From Anastatus disparis (Eukaryota; Arthropoda; Insecta; Hymenoptera; Eupelmidae), in contig JAFFSR010000136.1 in NCBI GenBank assembly GCA_017163975.1, positions 10,103,501-10,167,500 of the forward strand: 64,000 nucleotides of DNA, read 5' to 3'. Positions within the stretch are counted from its first letter, which is position 1. Each line of letters opens with the position of its first letter. Positions 1 to 11,740 of the stretch are shown piece by piece. The notes below the pieces were generated by a model. The model saw only the letters and a program-made list of their open reading frames with translations. It did no database searches and had not been told where the DNA came from. Made by a program: the position numbers and the translations under genes.

Positions 1-541
1 AATAAATAGGTACAATTTAAAAGGTTAAAATAATAGTATAGTTTAAAAAAAATAATAAAAGAAACAGTAGAGAGCGAGTGAACAATTAAATAAACAGAGA
101 GTTGTAGAGAAAAAGAGAGAGAGTTGATGGTTGTAATGGGTGAATAGAAGAGGATAATAGTAACACCTTAATTAAAGACATAACTTTTGAATATTTATTA
201 TTCGTATATTTTATTAGGAAATCCAATCATTTGCTTAAAATCATATCCTTTATTCACAAATACATATCTTAAGAATTCTTTTGCGTGTTATTTACAAATC
301 TACAAATTATTTCTTATTTCAAGTTTATATGCTTAAAATAAATATAATTCTTAATTTTGTTGAATTGGAAATATTTATTTACACAATATAAATTAAACTG
401 TAAAAGTAAAACTCCTTTTTTCATAATAAAAGATTACAATGTCGATATTCGTGATTTTAAATAGAAGCTTTTCAATTAAGAAGTTCTCAGTAAAACTTAT
501 CCAGTAGGTTCAGTTTCATGGTTGCACCATTCACTATATCC

Positions 542-1696
542 TTAAACAGTATCATCAGTTTCAATATCAGAAATATCGCCTTCTACTCCTGTAGATTCGG
601 TATGAGTATAAATACCACTATCAAGAGACGTTATTCTACTAGACGTTGATTCACTATTCAAATAGGATGAAGCTTCCTGTGGAATCAGAAAAAACTATAT
701 CTAATTTTTCTCTTAAAATAAGATTGAGTAAATTAATTCATTGACACTCAATGCATAAAATAACACTTCAAGAATTTGGTTGAGTTTCATAAAATGAAAT
801 TTTATGTACACCGTGTCAAAAACAGTTATATTCTCATAAATAACTTTCAGAGATTGAAATTTTATTTCTTGTAATTAATTATTAATTTTTTACCAATTTG
901 AACTTTATTCTAATAATTAACGTAAATCAATTATTTTTTTTTTAAATAAATTATATGAATAACTACGTACCGTCGTCGAACGAGTAGTGGAAGATTCCTC
1001 GTTCAAAGGAATATCATTTGAAGGGCTCATCATATGATAAGAAGGTATATGATACGAAGCACTTGAATCATTAATGGATTCAGTATCATCGTCTGGAGAA
1101 TAATGACTTACAGTCGTAACATCTGAAGCGCTCGCAGAATATCCTGTTGCTAAACTATTATCAGATGCTGGAGTTGGAGAGACAATATCAGAACTTGAAT
1201 CATAAGCGAATTTAATATCTTTGTATGGAGAAAAATAACCTGCAAGCGTATCATCTGAACGGCTCGCAAAATGTCCTGTTAGTAAACTATTATCAGATGT
1301 TGGAGTTGGACAGACAGTATTAGCACTTGGACCATCAATGAATTCAATATCTTCGTCTGGAGAATAATGATCTTTTGATGTTTCTTCATTGGTATTTTTT
1401 TTGCTGTCATCTTCGAGTTTGAGTTTCCTCCAGAGTTGAAGATTAAACAATTTATTAGTTCCTGGAAGTTTACAAAGATCTATTTTTTTAATAAATAATC
1501 ATGTAACGATTAAATATAATTATTTGAGTATTAACTGATATTAGTTTTATTTAAAATTTTGTTTTTTAAAAAAGATTAATGAATTGAAATTAAGCTTACG
1601 CGGATTATTGTGTTCCGTTTCATTTTTTCCCGTCGGCTCTTGCTCTTCTTCGGTTTTGGCCACTTGTTCTTCTTCTTCTTTAACGTGATCTGACAT
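542..1696 (-). CDS. Array gene copy 1: acidic repeat protein, 246 aa
   Basis: Three coding exons on the minus strand: 1696-1600, 1479-971 and 676-542. They join in frame through GT-AG introns and end at TAA. The N-terminus (MSDHVKEEEEQ) is Glu/Lys-rich with AKTEEE motifs. Exon 2 encodes about three 44-residue Ser/Thr/Asp-rich repeats built around SDNSLLTGH and YSPDEDIEF-like segments. Exon 3 is a 44-residue Ser/Thr/Asp tail ending DIETDDTV. There is no signal peptide, membrane segment or cysteine framework, so the protein is probably intracellular and disordered. A non-coding 5' exon is likely: a donor follows 2053 and an acceptor precedes 1737, both conserved in all three copies. I do not recognise the family and assign no function. 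Exon structure and ORF integrity across three copies argue that it is expressed. Confidence 0.75.
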
Positions 1697-2265
1697 TGTT
1701 ATACAGAAAATCGTTGGCTTTTAGATAAATATTTCTGCTACAAAATGGACAAAAAATTAATATTAATGTCAAAATTTCTAAGTTTTACTTCAATTATGGT
1801 TGATTTTGAAATTTCATAAGTTCAAAATAAATAACATCCATAAATAATAGCTAAGAATATAAAATTATTACCCGATAACCACTAATTATATTTGAAAAAA
1901 TATGTTTGCCATAATAATACTTTTAAAATTTAATAATATACATACAATAATTTTTTACATTTCATTCTGACCCCACTATCGGTGGCTTAATGAATTTGAA
2001 AACTGTTATATTTATTGAGAACTGAAATTTATAAATTATGTAATGTACTTACAGATAAGATAAACAATATTCTTGAACAATAAAAATTCAATAAAAACTT
2101 TCAGAAATTATGTTTTTTAATAACTAATTTTAAGTGAGTAATCCTTGATATAAACTTTATTTTTGAAGTATGAAAAAATTATAAAAATGATTGATTTTAT
2201 TAGAAACTTCCAAAAGATTAAAAATTTTCTGTGTTCTGAGAGTCAACGGCTAGACGACTGACCGG

Positions 2266-2273
2266 TTTATATA
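2266..2273 (-). promoter_or_regulatory. TATA box of array gene copy 1
   Basis: The minus strand reads TATATAAA here. It lies about 200 bases upstream of a conserved donor (GTAAGTAC, intron from 2052 down to 1738) that would end a non-coding first exon. The same TATA and flanks recur at 5902-5909 and 10424-10431 in front of copies 2 and 3. The transcription start near 2240 is inferred from spacing only. Confidence 0.45.
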
Positions 2274-2509
2274 TGTCAGATATAAACATAACATTTTATT
2301 TTGTTTTAATAAGCCCTATAAGTTTGAAAAACTATATACCCCCACTATGACCACAATTCTTATTATAAATTAATCTCTTACTTATACATCGATTGTCGAA
2401 AGATCATAACATGAATTTGCAGTTAATTAAAATTTTCGGTAGGCCTAAATAAAATTGTAGTTTTATATTCTCATCGAAATATTCTATTTCATAGTACTTA
2501 TGATCGAAG

Positions 2510-2790
2510 AAAAAAGAGAAAATCCAATAATTTGTGTCAAGTATTATTTTGGTATTATTTACAATTTGGATAATTTATAAATTCTTTCTCACTTGAAGTT
2601 TACATGCTTTAAATAAGCATTATTCTTCATTTTCTTGAAATAAAGAAAATTAGATGCTTGTTTATACGATATAAATGAAAAGCTAAAATAAAATTCTTTT
2701 CTTTTACAATAAAAGATTTTTAAATAGAAACTTCTGAATTGAGAATTTCTCAGTGAAACTTTTCTAATTAATGCAAACAATATATAATAA
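2510..2790 (-). pseudogene. Relic 3' region of an older paralogue inside the unit
   Basis: This stretch resembles a diverged version of the 3'-flank of the array gene (about 240-500): the same order of taaattctttct, tttaaataagcatt-like and aaaagattttaaatagaaact segments. It recurs at 6150-6425 and 10,680-10,960. A short minus ORF beginning MFALIRKVSLR is carried along in each unit but looks like non-coding sequence. The intact older copy continues only at 11,244-11,740. Confidence 0.55.
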
Positions 2791-3270
2791 TATAAAAATT
2801 TACGTGAGGTATCAAATATTGATCAGCAACAAGTATTGTTTCAATATCGGTAATAAATTTTAAAAATCGATTCTAACAAATTAAAAGAAGAAATCATATT
2901 TATATTAGAATATTGTTATTAATATCGTTGAATAGTTATTCTTAAATTTTTTTTTTCTTAAAACAATCCGCAAATACTTTTGTTAAATAAAAAAGATTAA
3001 AATATTCTTTGAATACGAACGTATCAAATTCTTGAAAAATTTATTCTGCTTTTTGCAATAATTTTGAACATCCTGTTCAATTTAACTTTCAGAACTTGTA
3101 TATTTGCTTTAGTAGAATTATCACTATCAATATGAGAGAATACAAATGTCGTTGATTATGTATTCGTAATAATTCATAAAAAATAAAAAATATTACATGC
3201 TCTTTTTCTCTCTCCGTGCCTCTCTTACTGATTACAATAATGAAAGTAAACTATTAATAAACCCTTTTTA

Positions 3271-3510
3271 TTGAAATTCGCTATACTGATAATTCACAAA
3301 AATAAAACGAATAAAATTTCATTTTTTTATCATACACTTCAATTTTATTTAACGAATAGATTTCTTTCTTACACTAATATATTATCTATGGATATGAAAG
3401 AGAAGGAGATAAAAAGATGTATATATATTTATATAATATGTATAAAAATAAAAAAAGAAATTACAATAAAAAGGTACAATCGAGGGTACAATTTAAAATG
3501 TTAAAATAAT
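3271..3510. other. Unit junction, AT-rich non-coding
   Basis: This is the join between units 1 and 2, repeated at 6908-7145. It is rich in A and T with short repeated openings such as 'ttgaaattcgctatactgat'. The plus ORF across it is the same in both places because the DNA is duplicated. Its composition (Ile/Lys/Tyr) looks like translated AT-rich DNA, not a protein. Confidence 0.5.
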
Positions 3511-3585
3511 AGTATAGTTTAAAAAAAATAATAAAAGAAACAGTAGCGAACGAGTGAACAATTAAATAAACAGAGAGTTGTAGAA

Positions 3586-3610
3586 AAGAGAGAGAGAGAG
3601 AGAGAGAGAG
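3586..3610. repeat. (GA)n microsatellite
   Basis: An uninterrupted AG dinucleotide run lies in unit 2. Unit 1 has a shorter GA run at the matching place (about 113-123), so it contributes to length differences between units. Confidence 0.9.
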
Positions 3611-4043
3611 TTGATGGTAATAACGGGCGAAAAGAAAAGGATAATAGTAACACCTTATTTAAAGGCATAACTTTTGAATATTTATTATTCGTATTTTTTA
3701 TTAGAAAATCCAATTGCTTAAAATCATATCCTTTATTGACAAATACATATCTCAAGAATTATTTGCCGTGTTATTTGCAAATCTACAAATTCTTTCTTAT
3801 TTCAAGTATATATGCTTAAAATAAATATAATTCTTAATTTTGTTGAATAGGAAATATTTATTTATACAATATAAATTAAACTATAAAAGTAAAACTCCTT
3901 TGTTCCATAATAAAAGATTACAATGTCGATATTCGTGATTTTAAATCCAAGTTTTTCAATCAATAAGTTCTCAGTAAAACTTGTCCAGTAGGTTCAGTGT
4001 CACGGTCGCACCATTCACTATATCCTTAAACATCATCATCAGT

Positions 4044-5321
4044 TTAAATTTCAGGAATATCGTCTTCCACTGTTGTAGATTCGGTATTAGTGTGAATACC
4101 ACTATCATAAGACGACATTGTAAAAGACGTTAATTCACTACTTAAATAAGATCCCTGTGAAATCAGAAAAAACTATATCTAATTTTTCTCTTAAAATAAG
4201 ATTGAGTAAATTAATTTATTGACACTCAATGCATAAAATAACACTTCAAGAATTTGGTTAAGTTTCATAAAATGAAATTTTATGCACACCGTGTCAAAAA
4301 ACAGTTATATTCTCATAAATAACTTTCAGAGATTAAAATTTTATTTCTTGTAATTAATTATTAATTTTTTACCAATTTGAACTTTATTCTAATAATTAAC
4401 GTAAATCAATTATTTTTTTTTTAAATAAATTATATGAATAACTACGTACCGTCGTCGAACGAGTAGTGGAAGGTTCATTGTTGTAAGAAATATTTTCATT
4501 CGTATCTTCTAAAAGACTCACAGAATTTTCTGTCGATAAACTATTATTAGATATTGGATTAGGAAGGGCAATTTCACCACTTGAATCATCAATGAATCTA
4601 ATATTTTCGTCTGGAGAATAATGACCTGCAGTCGTACCATCTGAAGGGCCCACAGAATGTCCTGTTAGTAAACTTTTATCAGATGTTGGATTTGGAAAGA
4701 CAATATCAGCACTTGAATCATAAGAAAATTCAATATCTTCGTATGAAGAAAAACGACCTGCAAGCGTATCATCTGAACGGCTCGCAGAATGTCCTGTTAG
4801 TAAACTTTTATCAGATGTTGGAGTTGGACTGACAGTATACGCACTTGAATTATCAATCAATATAATATCTTCGTCTGGAGAATGATGATCTTTTGATGTT
4901 TCTTCATTAGTATTTTTTTTGCTGTCATCTTCAAGTTTGAGTTTCTTTCGGAGTTGAGGATTAAACGATTTAGTAGTTCCTGGAAGTTCGCGTGGATCTA
5001 TTTTTTAAATAAATAATCGTGTAACGATGAGATACAGTTATTTGGCAAATTTTACAGTAATAGATTTATTAACTGATATTAATTTTATTGAACATTTTGT
5101 TTTTTAAAAAAGATTAATGAATTGAAATTAAGCTTACTCGGATCATTGTATTCAGTTTCATTTTTTCCCATTGGCTCTCGCTCTTCTTCTGTTTTGGCCA
5201 CATGCTCTTTCTCTTCTTCTGTTCTGGCCATTTGCTCTTCCTCTTCTTCTGTTTTGGTCATTTGCTTTTCTTCTTCTGTTTTGGCCACTTGCTCTTCCTG
5301 TTCTTTAACATGATCTGACAT
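4044..5321 (-). CDS. Array gene copy 2: acidic repeat protein, 280 aa
   Basis: Exons on the minus strand are 5321-5138, 4997-4450 and 4154-4044. Frames join exactly (phase 1, then phase 0). Exon 1 is longer than in copy 1 because a 30-nt unit encoding AKTEEEKE(Q/H)-like decapeptides is repeated about four times. Exon 2 has three 44-aa repeats, for example DIEFSYDSSADIVFP followed by NPTSDKSLLTG. The last exon stops at TAA after the residues DDIPEI, about eight codons earlier than in copy 1. Copy 3 has AAA at this place and reads on. The protein is strongly acidic and low in complexity, with no signal peptide. Function unknown. Confidence 0.75.
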
Positions 5322-5901
5322 TGTTATATAGAAGATCGTTGGCTTTTAGATAAATATTTCTGCTACAAAATGGACAAAAAATTAATATTAATGTCAAAAT
5401 TTCTAAGTTTTACTTAAATTATGGTTGATTTTGAAATTTCATAAGTTCAAAATATATAACATCCATAAATAATAGCTAAGAATATAAAATTATTACCCAA
5501 AAACCATCAATTATATTTGAAAAAATATGTTTGTCATTATAATATTAATGTTATACTTTTAAAATTTAATAATATGCAAACAATAATTTTTTACATTTCA
5601 TTCTGACCCCACTATCGGTGGCTTAATGAATTTGAAAACTGTTATATTTATTGAGAACTGAAATTTATAAATTATGTAATGTACTTACAGATAAGATAAA
5701 CAATATTCTTGAACAATAAAAATTCAATAAAAACTTTCAGAAATTATGTTTTTTAATAACTAATTTTAAGTGAGTAATCCTTGATATAAACTTTATTTTT
5801 GAAGTATGAAAAAATTATAAAAATGATTGATTTTATTAGAAACTTCCAAAAGATTAAAAATTTTCTGTGTTCTGAGAGTCAACGGCTAGACGACTGACCG
5901 G

Positions 5902-5909
5902 TTTATATA
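5902..5909 (-). promoter_or_regulatory. TATA box of array gene copy 2
   Basis: The minus strand reads TATATAAA in a block identical to the one upstream of copy 1, followed downstream by the same donor of a predicted 5'-UTR intron. This is the duplicated promoter of copy 2. Confidence 0.45.
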
Positions 5910-7402
5910 TGTCAGATATAAACATAACATTTTATTTTGTTTTAATAAGCCCTATAAGTTTGAAAAACTATATACCCCCACTATGACCACAATTCTTATT
6001 ATAAATTAATCTCTTACTTATACATCGATTGTCGAAAGATCATAACATGAATTTGCAGTTAATTAAAATTTTCGGTAGGCCTAAATAAAATTGTAGTTTT
6101 ATATTCTCATCGAAATATTCTATTTCATAGTACTTATGATCGAAGAAAAAAGAGAAAATCCAATAATTTGTGTCAAGTATTATTTTGGTATTATTTACAA
6201 TTTGGATAATTTATAAATTCTTTCTCACTTGAAGTTTACATGCTTTAAATAAGCATTATTCTTCATTTTCTTGAAATAAAGAAAATTAGATGCTTGTTTA
6301 TACGATATAAATGAAAAGCTAAAATAAAATTCTTTTCTTTTACAATAAAAGATTTTTAAATAGAAACTTCTGAATTGAGAAATTCTCAGTGAAACTTTTC
6401 TAGTTAATGCAAACAATATATAATAATATAAAAATTTACGTGAGGTATCAAATATTGATCAGCAACAAGTATTGTTTCAATATCGGTAATAAATTTTAAA
6501 AATCGATTCTAATAAATTAAAAGAAGAAATCATATTTATATTAGAATATTGTTATTAATATCGTTGAATAGTTATTCTTAAATTTTTTTTTTTCTTAAAA
6601 CAATCCGCAAATACTTTTGTTAAATAAAAAAGATTAAAATATTCTTTGAATACGAACGTATCAAATTCTTGAAAAATTTATTCTGCTTTTTGCAATAATT
6701 TTGAACATCCTGTTCAATTTAACTTTCAGAACTTGTATATTTGCTTTAGTAGAATTATCACTATCAATATGAGAGAATACAAATGTCGTTGATTATGTAT
6801 TCGTAATAATTCATAAAAAATAAAAAATATTACATGCTCTTTTTCTCTCTCCGTGCCTCTCTTACTGATTACAATAATGAAAGTAAACTATTAATAAACC
6901 CTTTTTATTGAAATTCGCTATACTGATAATTCACAAAAATAAAACGAATAAAATTTCATTTTTTTATCATACACTTCAATTTTATTTAACGAATAGATTT
7001 CTTTCTTACACTAATATATTATCTATGGATATGAAAGAGAAGGAGATAAAAAGATGTATATATATTTATATAATATGTATAAAAATAAAAAAAGAAATTA
7101 CAATAAAAAGGTACAATCGAGGGTACAATTTAAAATGTTAAAATAATAGTATAGTTTAAAAAAAATAATAAAAGAAACAGTAGCGAACTTTTTATTAGAA
7201 ACCCAATTGCTTAAAATCATATCCTTTATTCACAAATACATATCTCAAGAATTATTTGGCGTGTTATTTGCAAATCTACAAATTCTTTCTTATTTCAAGT
7301 ATATATGCTTAAAATAAATATGATTTTTAATTTTGTTGAATAGGAAATATTTATTTATACAATATAAATTAAACTATAAAAGTAAAACTCCTTTGTTCCA
7401 TA

Positions 7403-8224
7403 CACTGAGAAAAATAGATTATAACTTTAGTTATAGATAGTAATAAAAATTACTATATTTTATAGGAGAGCTGGGACATTTCTGCATTATAACGATTTTT
7501 ATTACATTTATAACAAATATTACTATAAATTTGATAAGGTTGGCAACAATCGTTTAAGAAATGAAACTATATCTTATTAGAAAAATTGCTATATTACATA
7601 GTCAAAATTATGCTATAGTAAAATTTGTTATGACAGAGTAAAAATATTTGATATCTTATGTTGGAATTAATGTTATAAAAATAATAAATTTTATTATGCA
7701 TATAATAAATTTCATTATGCATATAATAAATTTTATTATGAATATAATAAATTTTATTATTTCAAATAGTAATGTCGAGTCGATGATCTGTAAATTTATT
7801 TCTAACCTCAAAATTTTCTACCAAATTGAAAGTATAGTTGTGTAACATATGTAGACGATTCGAAATTTTATAAGTAACATGTCGTAATGGCGCAGTCGGT
7901 AACGTTCACGCTTTCCAGTCTCGAGGTCCCGGGTTCGACTCCATATCAGGTCCGTTATTTTCTTAGGTAATTTATTTTTAAAAAATTGATATAATTAAAA
8001 TTAATAAATAAATTTAAAATTAAATGTATTAAAAAATTTCAATGTCAAATTTCGGGTACAAAAAAAAAAAAAAAATTTTTTTTCTACATATCTGTTTTCA
8101 TAAATTTTACTATATGTAATATAGTAAAATTTATTATAATGCAGAAATGTCCCACTCGTACTATATAATATAGTAATTTTTAATACAATCTATAGTTATA
8201 TTTATTATAGGATTTCTCTCAGTG
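7403..8224. mobile_element. TA-flanked inverted-repeat transposon (MITE-like, 822 bp)
   Basis: The ends are long inverted repeats of about 90 bases. The left begins CACTGAGAAAAATAGATTAT and the right, reversed, begins CACTGAGAGAAATCC; both arms contain GGGACATTTCTGCATTATA. Comparison with unit 2 gives the empty site: 'ttccataataaaag' there is split here by the element with TA duplicated (7401-7402 and 8225-8226). There is no transposase ORF. The TA target suggests a Tc1/mariner-superfamily non-autonomous element, but CACTG ends are not diagnostic. Confidence 0.9.
7881..7952 (+). repeat. tRNA-like cassette (SINE head) inside the transposon
   Basis: The segment has an A-box-like TGGCGCAGTCGG and a B-box-like GGTTCGACTCC spaced as in tRNA genes, but no pairing acceptor stem, so it is not a functional tRNA. 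An A-rich/T-rich run follows near 8058-8090. It is either a SINE inserted in the element or an internal Pol III promoter of the element. Its head differs from the other SINEs in this window. Confidence 0.6.
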
Positions 8225-8342
8225 TAATAAAAGATTACAATGTCGATATTCGTGATTTTAAATCCAAGTTTTTCAATCAATAAGTTCTCAGTAAAACTTA
8301 TGCAGTAGGTTCAGTGTCACGGTCGCACCATTCACTATATCC

Positions 8343-9841
8343 TTAAACATCATCATCAGTTTTAATTTCAGGAATATCGCCTTCCACTGTTGTAGATTCG
8401 GTATTAGTGTGAATACCACTATCATAAGACGACATTGTAAAAGACGTTAATTCACTACTTAAATAAGATCCCTGTGAAATCAGAAAAAACTATATCTAAT
8501 TTTTCTCTTAAAATAAGATTGAGTAAATTAATTTATTGACACTCAATGCATAAAATAACACTTCAAGAATTTGGTTTAGTTTCATAAAATGAAATTTTAT
8601 GCACACTATGTCAAAAAACAGTTATATTCTCATAAATAACTTTCAGGGATTAAAATTTTATTTCTTGTAATTAATTATTAATTTTTTACCAATTTAAACT
8701 TTATTTCAACAATTAACGTAAATGAATTATTTTTTTTAAAATAAATTATATGAATAACTACGTACCGTCCCCGAACGAGCAGTGGAAGGTTCATTGTTGA
8801 AAGAAATATTTTCATTCGTATCTTCTAAAAGACTCACAGAATTTTCTGTTGATAAACTATTATTAGATATTGGATTAGGAAGGGCAATTTCACCACTTGA
8901 ATCATCAATGAATTTAATATTTTCGTCTGGAGAATAATGACCTGCAGTCGTACCATCTGAAGGGCCCACAGAATGTCCTCTTAGTAAACTTTTATCAGAT
9001 GTTGGATTTGGAAAGACAATATCAGCACTTGGACCATCAATGAATTCAATATCTTCGTATGGAGAACAACGACCTGCAAGCCTATCATCTAAATGGCTCG
9101 CAGACTGTCCTGTTAGTAAACTTTTATCAGATGTTGGATTTGGAAAGACAATATCAGCACTTGAATCATAAGAAAATTCAATATCTTCGTATGGAGAACA
9201 ACGACCTGCAAGCCTATCATCTAAACGGCTCGCAGACTGTCCTGTTAGTAAACTTTTATCAGATGTTGGATTTGGAAAGACAATATCAGCACTTGAATCA
9301 TAAGAAAATTCAATATCTTCGTATGGAGAACAACGACCTGCAAGCCTATCATCTGAACGGCTCGCAGACTGTCCTGTTAGTAAACTTTTATCAGATGTTG
9401 GAGTTGGACTGACAGTATACACACTTGAATTATCAATCAATTTAATATCTTCGTCTGGAGAATAATGATCTTTTGATGTTTCTTCATTAGTATTTTTTTT
9501 GCTGTCATCTTCAAGTTTGAGTTTCTTTCGGAGCTGAGGATTAAACGATTTAGTAGTTCCTGGAAGTTCGCGTGGATCTATTTTTTAAATAAATAATCGT
9601 GTAACGATGAGATACAGTTATTTGGCAAATTTTACAGTAATAGATTTATTAACTGATATTAATTTTATTGAACATTTTGTTTTTTAAAAAAGATTAATGA
9701 ATTAAAATGAAGCTTACTCGGATCATTGTATTCTGTTTCATTTTTCCCCGTTGGCTCTTGCTCTTCTTCTGTTTTGGTCACTTGCTTTTCTTCTTCTGTT
9801 TTGGCCACTTGCTCTTCCTTTTCTTTAACGTGATCTGACAT
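8343..9841 (-). CDS. Array gene copy 3: acidic repeat protein, 354 aa
   Basis: Exons on the minus strand are 9841-9718, 9577-8766 and 8471-8343, all joining in frame. Exon 1 has two AKTEEE-type decapeptides. Exon 2 is 812 nt and carries five 44-aa repeats. Three of them (about 9056-9440) are almost identical and carry KSLLTGQSAS and RLAGRCSPYE, which indicates a local expansion of two units relative to copy 2. The tail ends IKTDDDV. Cysteines appear only in the expanded repeats (GRCSPYE). The protein is acidic and disordered by composition. The gene is intact although its 3'-flank received the 822-bp transposon. Confidence 0.75.
9056..9440. repeat. 132-nt coding minisatellite in copy 3
   Basis: The phrase tggagaacaacgacctgcaa occurs at 9060, 9192 and 9324, an exact 132-bp period (44 codons). 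Because the period is a multiple of three the reading frame is kept, so copy-number change alters protein length only. Confidence 0.95.
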
Positions 9842-10423
9842 TGTTATACAGAAAATCGTTGGCTTTTAGATAAATATTTGCGCTACAAAATGGACAAAAA
9901 ATTAATATTAATGTCAAAATTTCTAAGTTTTACTTAAATTATGGTTGATTTTGAAATTTCATAAATTCAAAATATATAACACCCATAAATAATAGCTAAG
10001 AATATAAAATTATTACCCAAAAACCATCAATTATATTTGAAAAAATATGTTTGTCACTATAAGATTAAAGTTATACTTTTAAAATTTAATAATATACATA
10101 CAATAATTTTTTACATTTCATTCTGACCCACTATCGGTGGCTTAATGAATTTTAAAACTGTTATATTTATTGAGAACCGACATTTATAAATTATATAATG
10201 TACTTACAGATAAGATAAACAATATTCTTGAACAATAAAAATTCAATAAAAACTTTCAGAAATTATGTTTTTTAATAACTAATTTTAAGTGAGTAATCCT
10301 TAATATAAACTTTATTTTTGAAGTACTTTGAAAAAATTATAAAAATGATTGATTTTATTAGAAACTTCCAAAAGAATAAAAATTATCTATATTCTAAGCG
10401 TCAACGGTTGGACGACTGACCGG

Positions 10424-10431
10424 TTTATATA
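10424..10431 (-). promoter_or_regulatory. TATA box of array gene copy 3
   Basis: TATATAAA on the minus strand, in the same context as copies 1 and 2, although the surrounding block has several substitutions. Confidence 0.4.
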
Positions 10432-11243
10432 TGTCAGATATAAACATAACATTTTATTTTGTTTTAATAAGCCCTATAAGTTTGAAAAACTATATACCCC
10501 CACTATAATCACAATTCTTATTATAAATTGATCTCTTATTTATACATTAATGGTCGGAAGATCATAACATGAATTTGTAGTTAAGGATTTTGTAGAATTT
10601 TATTTAGGCAGGCCTAAATAAAATTGTAGTTTTAAATTCTCATCGAAATATTCTATTTCATAGTACTTATGATCGAAGAAAAAAGAGAAAATCCAATAAT
10701 TTGTGTCAAGTATTATTTTGGTATTATTTACAATTTGTATAATTTATAAATTCTTTCTCACTTGAAGTTTACATGCTTTAAATAAGCATTATTCTTCATT
10801 TTCTTGAAATAAAGAAAATTAGATGCTTGTTTATACGATATAAATGAAAAAATAAAATAAAATTCTTTTCTTTTACAATAAAAGATTTTTAAATAGAAAC
10901 TTCTGAATTGAGAATTTCTCAGTGAAACTTTTCTAATTAATGCAAACAATATGTAATAATATAAAAATTCACGCGAGGTATCAAATATTGATCAGCAACA
11001 AGTATTATTTCAATATCGGTCATAAATTTTAAAAATCGATTCTAACAAATTAAAAGAAGAAATCATATTTATATTAGAATATTGTTATTAATATCGTTGA
11101 ATAGTTATTCTTAAATTTTTTTTTCTTAAAACAATCCGCAAATACTTTCGTTAAATAAAAAAAGATACTGAATACAAACGTACATCAAATTCTTGAAAAA
11201 TTTTTACTGATTTTTATTTTAAAGAATTTGAGCTATGCTCAAT

Positions 11244-11740
11244 TCATTGTGCAATAATTTTGAACATCCTGTTCAATTTAACTTTCAGAACTTGTATATT
11301 TGCTTTAGTAGAATTATCACTATCAACATGAGATATTGATCCATCACTATCCAAATTGAATAGAATTTTCTGTAGGATTAGAAAAAACTTTATCTAATTT
11401 TTTTCTTATGTAATTAAATTAAGGAAAAAATATAACTTCTTAAATAACTTTTATAGATTAAAATTTTATTTCCTGTTATTAATTCTTTGCCAAATTTAAT
11501 TTAATCCTAATATTTAACATAAGTCAATATTTAAAAAATAAATAAATTATATGAATAACTAGATACACTTTGTTTGAACACCTTAGCAATATTGTCAGTT
11601 CCAATAGCAATTGGATTGCTTTGATAGTCTGGAGAAGCATCATCTATAGTCGTATCATCTGCAGAGTTATGAAGAGTTTCTCATAAGGAATTTTCATCGT
11701 ATGTTGATGGGACATTTAAATAATCGATGTCATACCGAGA
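11244..11740 (-). pseudogene. Decayed fourth paralogue of the array gene
   Basis: The minus strand shows an exon-3 homologue at 11,369-11,244, preceded by a good acceptor (tcctacag). It encodes a Ser/Asp-rich tail with NLDSDGSISHVDSDNSTK, comparable with copy 1 SYLNSESTSSRITSLDSG. Upstream is an exon-2 homologue whose open part is 11,680-11,567 (SADDTTIDDASPDYQ, then a GTATCT donor). An in-frame TGA lies at 11,681-11,683. No exon 1 is visible. The intron between retains taaattatatgaataact, as in the live copies. This is the older copy whose tail is repeated inside each unit. Confidence 0.6.

Larger units (their letters stand above)
1..11330. repeat. Tandem triplicated segment, ~3.6-kb unit
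   Basis: The sequence repeats almost exactly with a period of about 3.6 kb. The motif ggtacaattta at position 9 recurs at 3485 and 7122. The block containing 'ccccactatcggtggcttaa' (about 1970 in unit 1) recurs in units 2 and 3, slightly altered in the last. Unit 1 is cut by the window start, unit 3 is lengthened by an 822-bp transposon at 7403-8224, and unit 3 has lost about 170 bases near 7188. Units 1 and 2 are nearly identical over long non-coding stretches, so the duplication is recent or homogenised. Similarity to units 1-2 ends near 11,320. More units may lie to the left of the window. Confidence 0.93.

Noticed and set aside
2589..2780. 63-aa minus ORF repeated at 6225-6416 and 10,758-10,949
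   Set aside because: Conserved only because the DNA is duplicated; composition is that of AT-rich DNA and it matches the 3'-flank of the array gene.
7881..7952. Functional tRNA gene
   Set aside because: A and B boxes are present but the acceptor and anticodon stems do not pair, so it is a SINE-like head.
9059..9412. 117-aa plus-strand ORF made of three identical repeats
   Set aside because: It is the antisense of the 132-bp repeats of array gene copy 3; its regularity comes from the coding minisatellite on the minus strand.
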